A stretch of 64,000 nt of DNA. Source: Cyanobacteriota bacterium (lineage in GTDB: Bacteria > Cyanobacteriota > Cyanobacteriia > CACIAM-69d). A program made the translations under genes and the position numbers. Shown here piece by piece: positions 1-9,708 of this stretch. The stretch lies in assembly GCA_022402445.1 (NCBI GenBank), contig JAKRSF010000008.1, positions 434,001-498,000 of the forward strand, in the 5' to 3' direction. The notes below the pieces were generated by a model that was given only the letters and a program-made list of their open reading frames with translations, had not been told where the DNA came from and did no database searches. Positions within the stretch are counted from its first letter, which is position 1. Each line of letters opens with the position of its first letter.

Positions 1-2322
1 CTGCATGACCTGAAATCCATCGAGTTTTGGCATGAGTAGATCGAGGATGAGTAGGTCTGGCTTTAGGGCAATTGCCTGGGCCAGTCCCTCTTCCCCGTCG
101 CTGGCGGTGACGATCCGAAAACCAAGGGGCTCCAATAGTTCCACCAAAACATTACGGTTGGCGGCCTTGTCGTCCACCACAAGAAGCATGGGGTATTCAG
201 GCAGTTCCTGAGGGCTGCTGGCATGGGAATCATCCGCCGTGGATGCATCAATGGCCTGGGATGATGTTAGGAGTGTGGGGGCGGTTTTGGGGGCAATTTC
301 TAGGCCAGTGCTGGGGGTGATGGGGGGACGATCGCGGCGGCGAATTCCCACAATTTGGCCCCGGTAATCCACCCGCGATGTGGCGGCCCAGTCCGCCTCA
401 ATGGGTAACTCAAGGTCAAAGTAGAATACGCTGCCAACCCCCAATTCACTCTGGACTTGGATGGTGCTGCCCATCATTTCCACAAATTTTTGGCTGATGG
501 CTAAGCCTAGGCCCGTGCCCTCTTCACTGTGGCGATAGTTACTGGCCTGCTCGAAGGGTAAAAAAATCTGCTGCACCTGATCTGGGGCCATGCCAATCCC
601 CGTATCTCGCACTTCAAACCGGAGGCGCTGGGTGCTGGCAAATCCCACATTGAGGGTTACGCTCCCCTGCTCGGTAAATTTAATGGCGTTGCCCAGGAGA
701 TTAATCAGCACCTGGCGGATGCGTTTTTCGTCGCCGCGTACGCCGGTGGGCAGTTCTGGGGCAAAGTTGGCGGAGAAGGAAATTTGCTTGATGTCGCTGC
801 GGACACGGCAGATTTCAACGATGCTGTGGAGCATGGCCGGTAGATGGAACGGGGCTATTTTTAGCTCCATTTTGTCCGCTTCAATTTTGGAGATGTCTAG
901 GACATCATTGATGAGGTTGAGGAGATAGGAACCGCACTGGAAAATGGTGTTGACGCGATCGCGATCGCCGGAGCTGATGTCGGGCGATCGTTGCAGAACC
1001 TGGGCATAGCCAAGGATGCCATTGAGGGGGGTGCGCAGTTCGTGGCTCATGTTGGCCAAAAATTGACTCTTGGCCCGGTTAGCCCGCTCCGCCTGCTGAC
1101 TGGCCGCCTGTAGGGCAGCGGTGCGCTCTTCGACCCGCCGCTCTAGCACTTGATTGGCCTGTTTGACGGCCAGTTCCGAGGCGCTTAGGGCTTGGTTCTT
1201 GAGTTCCAGATCGCGCTGGGCCTCTAGGGTTTGTTGCTGCGATCGCAGAAGCTGCGCCTCAATTTTTCCAAGGAACACGTAGAAGAACAAAATCAACAGG
1301 GCTACCACGCCGCTAGATAGCGCCAGCGATTGGTGGATGGCCCGATCAGCGGGCTCCACAAAGGCGGTGACCTCCGCGATCGCGGTGACATAGCCCAAGG
1401 GATCCCCATCAATATCGTTAAAAGGCAACAGGACCGCTTGAAAATGTTGATCCCCCTGGCGATATTGGATCGAACTTTCCCCCTTTTCACCGACCCGATG
1501 ATCGAGCAATTCCTTAATCTCAGAGGATAGGGGACCGAGGGTGTTGTTTGTGATGACTAAGTGATTGAGCTGATCCCACGGGGCCGTTTGGCCAGGGGAA
1601 TTGGCGTTGATTTTATCTTCCCAAAGGGACCGATCCAGTTGATTTTTGTCCACCGCCACCACGAGGCTTAGCCCCATGACCTCGGCCAGATCCTCGAGCA
1701 AAGCCTCAAATTCAATCCCCAATTCTAGGTAGCCCAGAGTTCGTCGCCCGGTGGCCCTATCCCCAATGAACCAAGGCAGCACGGCCCGCAGAACGGTGCC
1801 GCCACTTTTTCCCTGCTCGATGCCAGCGGCAAGCTGACCCGTGGCTTCAGCATTGATGATACTGGCACGATTGTTCAGGTCGCCGCGCACATTACTATGG
1901 AGCCGCAGGAGGGTGACGCGATCGCGACGATAGACATAGAAATGGGTAATATCCTGCTCCGTTTTTAGGGTCTCAAAGAGGGGTCTGGTGATTGCCTCAA
2001 TGCTCCCTAGATCCTGTCCCTGCATTCGACTGATGAGGACCGGATTCTGCGCGATTCCATCCAGGGCCACCTTCATGATCTGAATCCGCACCGCGAGGGA
2101 TTCCGCTAGCAGTTTAGAAATTTGTTCCTGGGTATTGCGCCGAATGTTGTCGAGGTTGCGATCGCGCTGTTGACCCACGGCCCAGATCAGTAGCCCCTGG
2201 AGTAGCAAAATCGTCGCGACGAGGGGAATCAGGATGCGCGTACGCAAACGATTGTGCCCTGCTGGGGTGGGCTGTGAATGGGTCAAGGCTGCCACGAGGG
2301 CAGATCCGATCGCCTGAACCAT
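1..2322 (-). CDS. Hybrid sensor histidine kinase, truncated by window edge
   Basis: Membrane-bound two-component kinase with its own receiver; 774 codons are visible and the 3' end lies outside the window. In order: membrane helix (about residues 29-49), a periplasmic sensor region of roughly 280 residues (Cache-like in size and position, family not assigned), second helix (about 331-352), coiled coil, HisKA box SHELRTP with the phospho-accepting His427, a HATPase with N box [14 protein letters not shown] and GTGLGLAIS, then a receiver domain with VVDDK and acceptor Asp761 in LILDLLMP. The ATG at 2322 is chosen because an in-frame TGA sits four codons upstream. The ligand and the downstream partner cannot be told from the sequence. 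The signal would pass from the periplasm through His427 to Asp761, and perhaps on to a further phosphotransfer protein. Confidence 0.93.
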   Translation of the reverse strand, partial: MVQAIGSALVAALTHSQPTPAGHNRLRTRILIPLVATILLLQGLLIWAVGQQRDRNLDNIRRNTQEQISKLLAESLAVRIQIMKVALDGIAQNPVLISRMQGQDLGSIEAITRPLFETLKTEQDITHFYVYRRDRVTLLRLHSNVRGDLNNRASIINAEATGQLAAGIEQGKSGGTVLRAVLPWFIGDRATGRRTLGYLELGIEFEALLEDLAEVMGLSLVVAVDKNQLDRSLWEDKINANSPGQTAPWDQLNHLVITNNTLGPLSSEIKELLDHRVGEKGESSIQYRQGDQHFQAVLLPFNDIDGDPLGYVTAIAEVTAFVEPADRAIHQSLALSSGVVALLILFFYVFLGKIEAQLLRSQQQTLEAQRDLELKNQALSASELAVKQANQVLERRVEERTAALQAASQQAERANRAKSQFLANMSHELRTPLNGILGYAQVLQRSPDISSGDRDRVNTIFQCGSYLLNLINDVLDISKIEADKMELKIAPFHLPAMLHSIVEICRVRSDIKQISFSANFAPELPTGVRGDEKRIRQVLINLLGNAIKFTEQGSVTLNVGFASTQRLRFEVRDTGIGMAPDQVQQIFLPFEQASNYRHSEEGTGLGLAISQKFVEMMGSTIQVQSELGVGSVFYFDLELPIEADWAATSRVDYRGQIVGIRRRDRPPITPSTGLEIAPKTAPTLLTSSQAIDASTADDSHASSPQELPEYPMLLVVDDKAANRNVLVELLEPLGFRIVTASDGEEGLAQAIALKPDLLILDLLMPKLDGFQVMQ

Positions 2323-2590
2323 AGGGGTGTGTCAAGGGTGAAGGGGGACAGGGGGCAAGTTCACGAAACCCAGGGGGCGACCGGGGCGATCAGCCATGAT
2401 CCTGGCGCATCAGTTGAGATTGCCGATGGAAGCCGCTGGCGGAGCCAATGGGGATGGTCTTATCTTGACTTAGCTTTTTTAAAAAGGCCAGGAACCTAAT
2501 CGCAAGAGATTCCCCTGAAGGCGGTTGGGGAAGGCTGAATTGGATCCACGGAACGGTCTGGGGAGACGGTTGAAAGGTGACCCTTTGCGC

Positions 2591-2620
2591 CTGATCTAAG
2601 GTTTAGTTTCGGTGGCCCAC
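2591..2620 (+). repeat. Imperfect 30-bp direct repeat, copy 1
   Basis: Begins CTGATCTAAGG and continues TTTAGTTTCGGTGGCCCA. It matches copy 2 at 2762-2791 apart from about four substitutions and a one-base indel. Function is unknown. Confidence 0.55.
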
Positions 2621-2761
2621 GGGGCTAAGGGGAGATTTGTAGAGGAGACGTTTTGTCTTCTCAGGGCTCCTTTAAATTGTCAACCCTAGGACCGACAGGG
2701 AAACCCTTGAAACCCGCATGGATTCCTGCCCAATGGGCTGAGAAAAAAGGCATCAATTGAT

Positions 2762-2791
2762 CTGATCTAAGCTTTAGTCTCCGGCGGCCCA
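2762..2791 (+). repeat. Imperfect 30-bp direct repeat, copy 2
   Basis: Begins CTGATCTAAGC and continues TTTAGTCTCCGGCGGCCCA; partner of the copy at 2591-2620. Confidence 0.55.
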
Positions 2792-2896
2792 AGGAACCTA
2801 GGCCCCGTATCTTTAGGATTGAGAGGGCCTTAGGGCAGGGCAATTTTTGCAATCTAAATCTCCTCTGGAGACACTAGGATGGCGAGGCCGCACACC

Positions 2897-4483
2897 CTAG
2901 CGTACGGTGAGGACATAGTTGCCCCGGCCCGTGCGATCGTAGGCATTGACCACAATGCGATAGGTTCCCGTTTGGGGCAGGGTAATCACAATTTGGGAAT
3001 TGGTGTTGCCTTCGCTGAAGTCATCATTGGCATCGAGGCCGTCGCCGTTGGCATCCATCAAAATTAGGAACGTATCAAAATCATTACTGGTGAGGGAAAT
3101 GGTGACGGTCTGGCCCGCTTGCCCTTCAAAAATATGTTCATTGAATAGGCTGCCGTCGGTTTCAAGCACCTGGGATTGGTCATTGAGTTGCCCCTGGACC
3201 TGAAGGAGGGTGCCGCTGGGGGCGGGGGGACGAGTCGGGGGCGTTGAGGGGCCGGGGCTGGGGCGGGGGCTGGCTCCGCTGAGCTGGGCGCGCAGTTGAT
3301 AGCTGCCGGTTTCATCCGGTTCGTAGGAGTTCGCCATCAGGGTGTAGCGGCCCGTGCTGGGTAAGGTGAGACTTAGGCGGGCGTTGGTGCCGCCGCCGCC
3401 GTCATCGTCCTGGATCTGCTCGCCGTTGGGGTCCAGCAGGATGAGGAAGGCGTCGAAGTCGCTGCTGCTGAGGTCGATGGTGATGCCTTGGCCCGCCTGG
3501 GCGTCGAAGGTGTAGGCGTCGAAGTAGCTGTCGTCGGAGGCGAGGGTGCGATCGCCATCCTCCAGGCGTCCGGCGAGGGTGCGGCCATCGAGGGGCAGGG
3601 GGAGGGTCGGGGCGATCGGTGGGGCGGCGGCGGCGCGGCCCGTGTTGACGGCTGCCAGAAAAGTTTGGACGCGATCGGTGGAGATGGCGAAGCCGATGCC
3701 GATATTGCCGCCGTCGCGCCCGCTGGTGAAGATGGAGGTGTTGACGCCGATCAGTTCCCCTTGGCTGTTGAGCATGGGGCCGCCGGAGTTGCCCGGATTG
3801 ATGGCGGCGTCGGTTTGGATGATGCCGCGATCGCGATCGATGCGGCTGACGATGCCGGTGGTGAAGGTGCCCTGGAAACGGCCAAAGGGGTTGCCAATGA
3901 CGAAGGCCCGCTGGCCCACCCGAACGGATTCGGTCGGTGCAATCTTCACGGTGGGCAGGTTCCGGCCATTGCGAATCCGCACGACGGCCAGATCCACGCC
4001 GCGATCGGCATAGCCCACAATGTCGGCGGTCACCTGTTGGCCGTCCGCCAGGATGACGGTGACGGTGCCGCTGGCCCCATCGATGACGTGGGCATTGGTG
4101 AGCACGAGGCCGTCGGGGGTGAGGATCGTGCCGCTGCCGGTGGCCGTTTGGGTCCGAATCGAGACCACCGCCGGGGCCGCCTGTTCATAAACCCGCACAT
4201 TGACGGCCTCATCGCTGGCCTGTTTGCCCTGGGGGGCCAGCGGCGGGGGCGAGAATTTTGGGGAGTCCGTACCCCCGTGGCCTGTCCCCATCTGGCGGAT
4301 CTCGCTGACCGTGGGGGCTTTGGCGGCGGTGTGGCCCTTGGGGGGGGCGATCGCCCCCTGGGCGAGGCTGGGGGGGGCGACGGTGAGCAGCAGGGCCAAG
4401 AGGCTGGTCCGGATCGGCCAGGGACCGCGATCGCCAGGGGTGGTGGGGAAACGCAGGGGAGGGCGGGGGCGAGATTGTGGCAT
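2897..4483 (-). CDS. Exported trypsin-like (S1C/HtrA-type) serine protease with two PPC domains
   Basis: Secreted or periplasmic serine protease. Counting from the longest frame (GTG/ATG at 4534), the catalytic triad is His149 (TNAHV), Asp181 (VDLAVVRI) and Ser250 (PGNSGGPM), the arrangement of DegP/HtrA-type proteases. No PDZ domain follows. Instead there are two pre-peptidase C-terminal (PPC) beta-sandwich domains (about 318-418 and 445-545), each with a D-x-x-L-L/M-D-x-N-G core, joined by a Pro/Ser linker. A hydrophobic export signal spans about residues 40-59 and ends SLAQ. I take the internal Met18 (4483) as start because it leaves a shorter charged n-region; the 4534 start is possible. 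PPC domains usually occur in exported proteins and may be removed on maturation. Substrate unknown. Confidence 0.88.
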   Translation of the reverse strand: MPQSRPRPPLRFPTTPGDRGPWPIRTSLLALLLTVAPPSLAQGAIAPPKGHTAAKAPTVSEIRQMGTGHGGTDSPKFSPPPLAPQGKQASDEAVNVRVYEQAAPAVVSIRTQTATGSGTILTPDGLVLTNAHVIDGASGTVTVILADGQQVTADIVGYADRGVDLAVVRIRNGRNLPTVKIAPTESVRVGQRAFVIGNPFGRFQGTFTTGIVSRIDRDRGIIQTDAAINPGNSGGPMLNSQGELIGVNTSIFTSGRDGGNIGIGFAISTDRVQTFLAAVNTGRAAAAPPIAPTLPLPLDGRTLAGRLEDGDRTLASDDSYFDAYTFDAQAGQGITIDLSSSDFDAFLILLDPNGEQIQDDDGGGGTNARLSLTLPSTGRYTLMANSYEPDETGSYQLRAQLSGASPRPSPGPSTPPTRPPAPSGTLLQVQGQLNDQSQVLETDGSLFNEHIFEGQAGQTVTISLTSNDFDTFLILMDANGDGLDANDDFSEGNTNSQIVITLPQTGTYRIVVNAYDRTGRGNYVLTVR

Positions 4484-4631
4484 GGGGAAGGGGATCGATG
4501 GGATTGGGGGCGATCGCCAGGACGGCAGGGCCACCGGCGGCGACGCGGCATTTGGGGCAAGGGATCCGACTCAGCCAGTCCCCCCTTAGCCAGGGGATGG
4601 TCTAGGGGCGGCATTGGTTTCGGCTTTAATA

Positions 4632-5450
4632 CTAGACCGCTTCCCGCAGCTCTGCCTGCATCGCTTCTAATAGCTCCTGCCGAGATTTTGTAGCTCCGGA
4701 TCGCCGCCGCCCGAGGGTCATGAAAAATTCGCAGCCTTCGGTTGGATGAAAGTCCACTTCCTGGAGCTGAATCAGGCCGAGATCATAGAGATCCTGAACC
4801 ATGAGCCGAAAGGAATGGGGAACAAAACACCAGGAATGGAGGTCTAAATAAATTTTTTCTGAGAGTACCGTTCGCCAATAGGAACTGGCCTCTTCAAAGG
4901 TGTGATTGGCCTGGAGTGGATGTGCGTTGATGGGATGATCCCAGGCGATTGCGTCCCCCTGGGACACCACATTTAAATAATATTCCGCAACGGTGCCGGG
5001 GGTATGAATTTGGCAGCGCTGGAGATGGGCGTCAATAATCTTCCCAAGCCCCGTAATGGGCCGGTAATAATCAAAACAGCACCGCTTATCGGGAATCGCG
5101 AGGGAAAGAATGCCGTCCTCCTGGAGCAGCATGGCGCAGTCATTTAAAAAGCGAATGAGGTCCGGCGTATGCTCAATCACATGGGAGGCAATAATCCAGC
5201 GATAGCAGTGGTGACGCCCCACGAGATCGGGGTAGCTTTCGCCATTCCAGATGAAGTCCACCGGTTCAATCTTGTCGGTATTGAGGCCATGGGCGCGGTA
5301 TTTGTCCACCAGGGCTTCGCGGCTGAGGTGATCGATGATTTGCACATTAAATCCCTCCCGCTTTGGGGCGATGGGATTATGGCTCGGACCAATTTCTAGG
5401 CCGGGATCCTGGGGATTAATGTGGCGCAGAATCAGATGTTTGCGGTTCAT
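4632..5450 (-). CDS. SAM-dependent class I methyltransferase
   Basis: Soluble methyltransferase of the Methyltransf_11/23 kind. The SAM-binding glycine motif is LEIGPSHNPI near the N-terminus; the acidic residue ending strand 2 is in VQIIDH, and WIIASHVIEH followed by LLQEDGILSLAIPD corresponds to motifs around strands 4 and 5. Such HxIEH proteins are common beside glycosyltransferases and often modify sugars or lipids, but no glycan gene is adjacent here, so the substrate is open. The frame extends to 5480; I prefer the ATG at 5450 (MNRKHLILRHI), which directly precedes the conserved part. The C-terminal tail is basic and probably disordered. Confidence 0.75.
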   Translation of the reverse strand: MNRKHLILRHINPQDPGLEIGPSHNPIAPKREGFNVQIIDHLSREALVDKYRAHGLNTDKIEPVDFIWNGESYPDLVGRHHCYRWIIASHVIEHTPDLIRFLNDCAMLLQEDGILSLAIPDKRCCFDYYRPITGLGKIIDAHLQRCQIHTPGTVAEYYLNVVSQGDAIAWDHPINAHPLQANHTFEEASSYWRTVLSEKIYLDLHSWCFVPHSFRLMVQDLYDLGLIQLQEVDFHPTEGCEFFMTLGRRRSGATKSRQELLEAMQAELREAV

Positions 5451-5848
5451 GGGCACGGGCGCGGGGCCGCAGAAGCTCACTAGTGATTATCCCTAAATGC
5501 TGGGCACAAGGGGGGCGCGATCGCGGCAAAATGAAGCGGACATATAAAATCTGCAAATATCCCATATCCATAACACAAAAGCGCCCCTAGGATCCCTGCT
5601 CCTCGCGATCGCGGCGATCGCTAGCCCACCACCCCCTGAACCGCCGCGCCCCCTGGATTGGAGCCATCCGCCGACGGGCCGCCGATCCGCCCAGGGGCAC
5701 AATATTTCGACCATGAATCGGCCATGAATCGGCCATCAAGTCTGGGTCGCAAGGCCCCGGCGGAGGGTTTTAGCAACACAGAGGTTGTAAAATAACCGGT
5801 CAAGACTTGCTATACAGTCAACGGAATCGACCCATCAGGTACCTGTCC
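5451..5848. other. Divergent intergenic region
   Basis: About 400 bp between the methyltransferase and the phosphoketolase-like gene. It holds several HIP1 octamers and, near its right end, a possible extended -10 element (separate entry). No gene or RNA was recognised. Confidence 0.45.
5785..5816 (+). promoter_or_regulatory. Candidate sigma-70 promoter of the phosphoketolase-like gene
   Basis: TTGTAA at 5785-5790 and an extended -10, TGCTATACA at 5808-5816, lie just upstream of the ATG at 5849. The 20-nt spacer is long, so the extended -10 would have to carry most of the strength. Sequence inspection only. Confidence 0.35.
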
Positions 5849-8056
5849 ATGACCGCAACCTCCCCCGCTCCCGCCACCATTCCGGCCTTCTGCGACGGTA
5901 TTCAGTATTTTGGGCCAGCGCTGCCCCAGTTCGATTCCCTGGGGGCTGCGCCAGCGGTGGATGCGGCCACGGGGGCGATCGCGGCCCCAACCGATCGCGC
6001 CGCCGTGTTCCAGACCCTATTGGCCGCCGATGCCCTGCGCTATCTCACGTTGCAGATGACCGCCAGCAAGGAATCGGGCCATCCCGGCGGTTTCGCCAGC
6101 AGCGCCGACGCGATCGCCGCCCTGATCATGCTGGGCCACAAAAACATGACTACGGAGGTGGGGCACCATGCGCCGGGGTACTACAGTTACGCCTTTTTGG
6201 ACCGATCGCTCGAAGCCATGGGCATTGAAACGGTCCAGCACCTGCGCGATCGCTTCCGGGAAACCCATGGTTTGCTGGGGCACCTGTCGGGCCAAATCCC
6301 CGGTTTGCTGGCTCCCGCCGGTCCCCTCGGCCAGGGGCAACACTTCGCCATGGCGGGCGCAAAACTCTACCCCGGCAAGCTCTTCCCCGTCACGATCGGC
6401 GACGGCGGCCTCGGGGAACCCTACATCACCAGCAGTTTCGGCCATTTCCATACGGCCTATCCCCAAACCACCAATTTCCTGCCGATCCTGATCTGGAACG
6501 GCTACAGCCAGGAGCACCACAGCATGGTCTCCACCTACTCCAACGGGGCCATGGAAGCCTACTGGCGCGGCAATGGCTTTGAAGAAGTGATTTTGGTGGA
6601 TGCCAAAGCCTTTGATGACGCAGACCAGCCGGGGGATTACGTGGACAGCACCCGCTTCTCCTGGGAGGGCCGCCTCGCCTTCACCCAAGCGATCCTGGAG
6701 GCCACCGATCGCGCCGCCAAGCTGGCCCTGGGGGGGACGCTCACGGTGCTGATCGTCAAGCAACTCAAGGGGGCGGGGGTCCACAAGCGCGGGGCTCAAT
6801 CTCACAACCTCTATCCCGGCGACAATCTGGAACGGGATTACATTGTGGCGGCCCTGAAGGAGCGGGCGATCGCGCCGGAGGCATGGCAACTGGTGCGGGA
6901 TAACTTTGCGCGGGCGGGCGGCGGCCCCGGTGCCCAGGTGGCCGTGACGGAACAGGTGCGCCCCCTGCCGGACTTGGGCACTCTAAACCTGGTGGAATTT
7001 GAGCTACAGGACAAAAAAGTGTCCACCACCGCCATGGGGGATTTGGTGGTGCAGGTGGGTCAGGCGGATCCGGATTTCGTGGTCACCAATGCGGACGGTA
7101 ACGCGGCGTCGGGCATCAACAATATCAATGTGGGCCTCAAAATCGTCCACCCCACCGCCGATGAAACCTATTTCCAGCAGCCGGATGGCCAGGTCTATGA
7201 GCCCCTAAGTGAGGATGCCTGCGCCGGTTTGGCGGTGGGTCAGGCGCTATTCGGGGCGCGATCGCTCTGGTGTTCCTACGAATCCTTTGCCATCAATGGT
7301 CTGCCCATCTGGCAAACCGTGACCCAGGCCATGGCGGAACTGCGCCGCCCCACCCCGGCCACCGTGTGTTTGTTTACGGCGGGGGCCTTGGAGCAGGGGC
7401 GCAACGGCTGGACCCACCAGCGGCCCGAAATCGAAAACTATTTTGCGGCGATGATGCGCAATGGCAATGTGTTCCCCCTGTTCCCCTGCGATGCCAACAG
7501 TACGCAGGTGTGCTACGAGTGGGCGCTCACTCAAGTCAATAAGGGCATTACGATTACCGTGAGCAAGTCGCCGCTGCCGATTGTGTCCACGTTCGAGCAG
7601 ACGCGCCAAGGGTTGCGGGATGGGGCTTTTGTGCTGCGGGAAACCCCTGGCGATCGCACGGTGGTGTTTGCGGTGATTGGCGATATGACGCTCACACCGG
7701 TGCTGGCGGCGGCGGATGCGTTGGCGGCCCAGGGCATCGGTTCGCGGATTGTGGCGGTGATTAGCCCGCGTCGGCTCTATCGTTCGACGGATGTGGCGGC
7801 GGATCTGTGTTCCGAGGGCGATCGCCACTTCATCGATGACGCTACCTTTGCCCAATTCTTCGGCGGTGATGCGCTGCTGGGGGTGACGGGCGGCACGAGC
7901 GGGATGCTGGAGCCGGTGATGCTGCGATCGACGGCCCCTCGGGATGTGTTCGCCTGGAAACGCGGTGAAACGACGGCGACGGCGGGTCAGTTGATGGGTC
8001 TCAATGGGCTGACGGCGGAGGCGATGGTCCAACGGGCGATCGCGCTGCTGGGTTAA
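5849..8056 (+). CDS. Phosphoketolase/transketolase-family thiamine-diphosphate enzyme (Sll0529-like)
   Basis: Cytosolic ThDP enzyme of 735 residues, between the usual sizes of transketolase (about 670) and phosphoketolase (about 800). The N-terminal part reads transketolase-like (SGHPGGFASSADA, then GHHAPGYYSY). The ThDP/metal motif begins GDGGLGEPY near residue 184 and ends in WNGYSQEHHS. The pyrimidine-domain signature WCSYESFAING is like that of phosphoketolases. Cyanobacteria carry a second putative phosphoketolase of this type (Sll0529 in Synechocystis) whose activity is less settled than that of the main enzyme. The likely reaction is cleavage of xylulose-5-P or fructose-6-P to acetyl-P, but transketolase activity cannot be excluded. 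ATG 5849 is preferred to the TTG at 5807, which overlaps the promoter-like box. Confidence 0.8.
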   Translation: MTATSPAPATIPAFCDGIQYFGPALPQFDSLGAAPAVDAATGAIAAPTDRAAVFQTLLAADALRYLTLQMTASKESGHPGGFASSADAIAALIMLGHKNMTTEVGHHAPGYYSYAFLDRSLEAMGIETVQHLRDRFRETHGLLGHLSGQIPGLLAPAGPLGQGQHFAMAGAKLYPGKLFPVTIGDGGLGEPYITSSFGHFHTAYPQTTNFLPILIWNGYSQEHHSMVSTYSNGAMEAYWRGNGFEEVILVDAKAFDDADQPGDYVDSTRFSWEGRLAFTQAILEATDRAAKLALGGTLTVLIVKQLKGAGVHKRGAQSHNLYPGDNLERDYIVAALKERAIAPEAWQLVRDNFARAGGGPGAQVAVTEQVRPLPDLGTLNLVEFELQDKKVSTTAMGDLVVQVGQADPDFVVTNADGNAASGINNINVGLKIVHPTADETYFQQPDGQVYEPLSEDACAGLAVGQALFGARSLWCSYESFAINGLPIWQTVTQAMAELRRPTPATVCLFTAGALEQGRNGWTHQRPEIENYFAAMMRNGNVFPLFPCDANSTQVCYEWALTQVNKGITITVSKSPLPIVSTFEQTRQGLRDGAFVLRETPGDRTVVFAVIGDMTLTPVLAAADALAAQGIGSRIVAVISPRRLYRSTDVAADLCSEGDRHFIDDATFAQFFGGDALLGVTGGTSGMLEPVMLRSTAPRDVFAWKRGETTATAGQLMGLNGLTAEAMVQRAIALLG

Positions 8057-8383
8057 AGGTTATGGGGCTTCTACCGCGATCGTTGCGGTAAAGGTTTCCT
8101 AGGTGTGGGCATTATCTCGAAGTTGCGGGATAGTGCCCTTTATACTGGAGTTGGACTGTAACTGCTCGATAACACTTTGCTCAAGGAGTTTTCTTGCATA
8201 TGCGGTCTAAATAAACAGTTGGGCAGCTTGAGAGGTTATCGGTAAGCAAATCCACTATGCGTTTAAAAAACACGCAACATCCCCTTTGAGGATGACCTAG
8301 AAAAACTTCTGAGCGTGATGGCTTTTCATCCTACAGCTCGACATGATAGCCTGGGGTACTTATAGTCATCATGCATAAGCGAA
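8057..8383. other. Gene-free junction upstream of the restriction-modification island
   Basis: After the stop codon comes a small hairpin, TACCGC...GCGGTA (8078-8096). Composition then shifts to AT-rich. GTTGGGC at 8218-8224 is the exact complement of GCCCAAC at 10797-10803 and is proposed as the left cassette boundary. No open frame of note. Confidence 0.5.
8218..8224 (+). repeat. Candidate integron cassette left boundary (GTTRRRY core)
   Basis: GTTGGGC fits the integron crossover consensus G/TTRRRY and is perfectly complementary to the R'' box GCCCAAC of the attC-like site at 10797. In an inserted cassette the first six bases (TTRRRY) come from the cassette's own attC, so this pairing is what an intact cassette predicts. 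A 7-mer alone is weak evidence. Confidence 0.4.
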
Positions 8384-9700
8384 ATGTCGTCAGCCAGCCA
8401 ACTCTCCTTAAATTTAGATGCCAAGAATCAGTCTAGCAGGACTCATGAGCTAGTAAAGTACGATCCTATTCATGTTTCTAAGTCTACATTTCTAGCAGGA
8501 CTATCCGTTCATATTCACAGATGGTTTAGGTTCACTCCTAGCTTCGCTCCTGATCTAGTTCGCGAGATGCTCAATAAACTGAATGCAGAGATCGGAGACT
8601 ACATCCTTGATCCTTTCTCTGGAGCAGGAACAACAGCTATTGAATTAACTCTAGAAGGTTTTAATTCTTTAGGGTTTGAAATTAATCCATTTTTGCACTT
8701 TGTAAATCGTACTTCTCTGAACTGGAATCTTGATACAGAGTCTTTGCAACTACATCTGTCAAAGATTCTTGAAGAATTCTGCAATTTGCGTGAAAAGGTT
8801 TCTTTTGAAACTTTAGAAGAATTTGGCTATAAAATTCCTTCTATACATAATCCGACACGATGGTGGCGACCAGATATACTAAGAGATTTGCTTGTCTTAA
8901 AGCAATGCTTTCACAAAATAATCAAAGACCAACACGAGCATGATTTCTTTCGACTAGCATTTGCTGGGGTTCTAGTTCCTGATTTGACAAATGTGACTCT
9001 TGGACGGTTACAGCTTCATTTCATAAATCGCGATAGAGATGAAATTGACGTAGCTGAGATTTTTTCTAAGCACGCCCAACAAATGATTAAGGACTTGTGT
9101 AACGTTCAGAGATTGCCTAACCTTGGGAGTTCCAAAGCTCTGCTTCAAAATTCAACTAATTTGTCTAACATTAATCTGCGCAAGAAAGTTGATTGTGTTA
9201 TAACTTCACCTCCCTATCCAAACCGATATAGCTACGTTTGGAATACTAGGCCACATCTCTATATGTTAGATTTTATCTCAGCTGCTAAAGAGGCATCTTC
9301 AATTGATAAAAAGACGATAGGAGGAACTTGGGGGACTGCAACCTCTGAATTATCGAAAGGAAGATTTTCTCCACTTAATAAGGCAGTAGAAGAAGTTGTT
9401 GGTTCTACCATTTCTGCGATACGTGAGCAGGACGATCTGATGGCAAATTATGCTCTCCATTATTTCAACCGCTTAACGTCACATCTAATCGAGCTAGAGC
9501 GCATCAGCTCTCCAAATCTCCGTATTGCTTATGTTGTTGGAAACTCATGGCTTAAGGGGATTTATATTGAAACTGATGTGATTCTTGCTGAGATACTAGA
9601 CCGCTTAAAATTGGGTTATAAAATCAATTCAGTTCATCGATTCAGAAAGCGTAACAGTGGCAAAGAGCTTTTTGAGTCTATTGTATATGCATCAAAATAA
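8384..9700 (+). CDS. Type II DNA methyltransferase (amino-methyltransferase, TSPPY type)
   Basis: Modification enzyme of a restriction-modification system. The SAM-binding motif I is DPFSGAGTT (about residues 81-89) and the catalytic motif IV is TSPPYPNRYSY near residue 283, so the enzyme methylates an exocyclic amino group (N4-cytosine or N6-adenine). Motif I precedes motif IV with nearly 200 residues between, probably the target-recognition region. The gene is AT-rich with codon use unlike its neighbours and contains no HIP1 site, all signs of transfer. It converges on the endonuclease gene, the two stop codons being 8 bp apart. No good Shine-Dalgarno precedes the ATG. The target sequence is not readable from the protein. 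Confidence 0.87.
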   Translation: MSSASQLSLNLDAKNQSSRTHELVKYDPIHVSKSTFLAGLSVHIHRWFRFTPSFAPDLVREMLNKLNAEIGDYILDPFSGAGTTAIELTLEGFNSLGFEINPFLHFVNRTSLNWNLDTESLQLHLSKILEEFCNLREKVSFETLEEFGYKIPSIHNPTRWWRPDILRDLLVLKQCFHKIIKDQHEHDFFRLAFAGVLVPDLTNVTLGRLQLHFINRDRDEIDVAEIFSKHAQQMIKDLCNVQRLPNLGSSKALLQNSTNLSNINLRKKVDCVITSPPYPNRYSYVWNTRPHLYMLDFISAAKEASSIDKKTIGGTWGTATSELSKGRFSPLNKAVEEVVGSTISAIREQDDLMANYALHYFNRLTSHLIELERISSPNLRIAYVVGNSWLKGIYIETDVILAEILDRLKLGYKINSVHRFRKRNSGKELFESIVYASK

Positions 9701-9708
9701 CTGTCTAC

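Larger units (their letters stand above)
2323..2896. other. Gene-free interval with a degenerate direct repeat
   Basis: No convincing gene lies between the kinase start and the protease stop. The stretch is less GC-rich than its neighbours and contains two copies of a 30-bp sequence about 170 bp apart (see repeat entries). The promoter of the kinase should lie at its left end. Confidence 0.5.

Noticed and set aside
3488-4693. 401-codon open frame on the plus strand
   Set aside because: Antisense to the PPC protease, low-complexity Gly/Asp/Ala composition, no motif.
6017-6889. 290-codon open frame on the minus strand
   Set aside because: Antisense to the phosphoketolase-like gene; no family features.
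8160-8224. A second complete attC ending at GTTGGGC 8218
   Set aside because: CGATAAC and short CAAG/CTTG pairing exist upstream, but the R'' consensus and L arms do not fit; only the 7-mer boundary is claimed.
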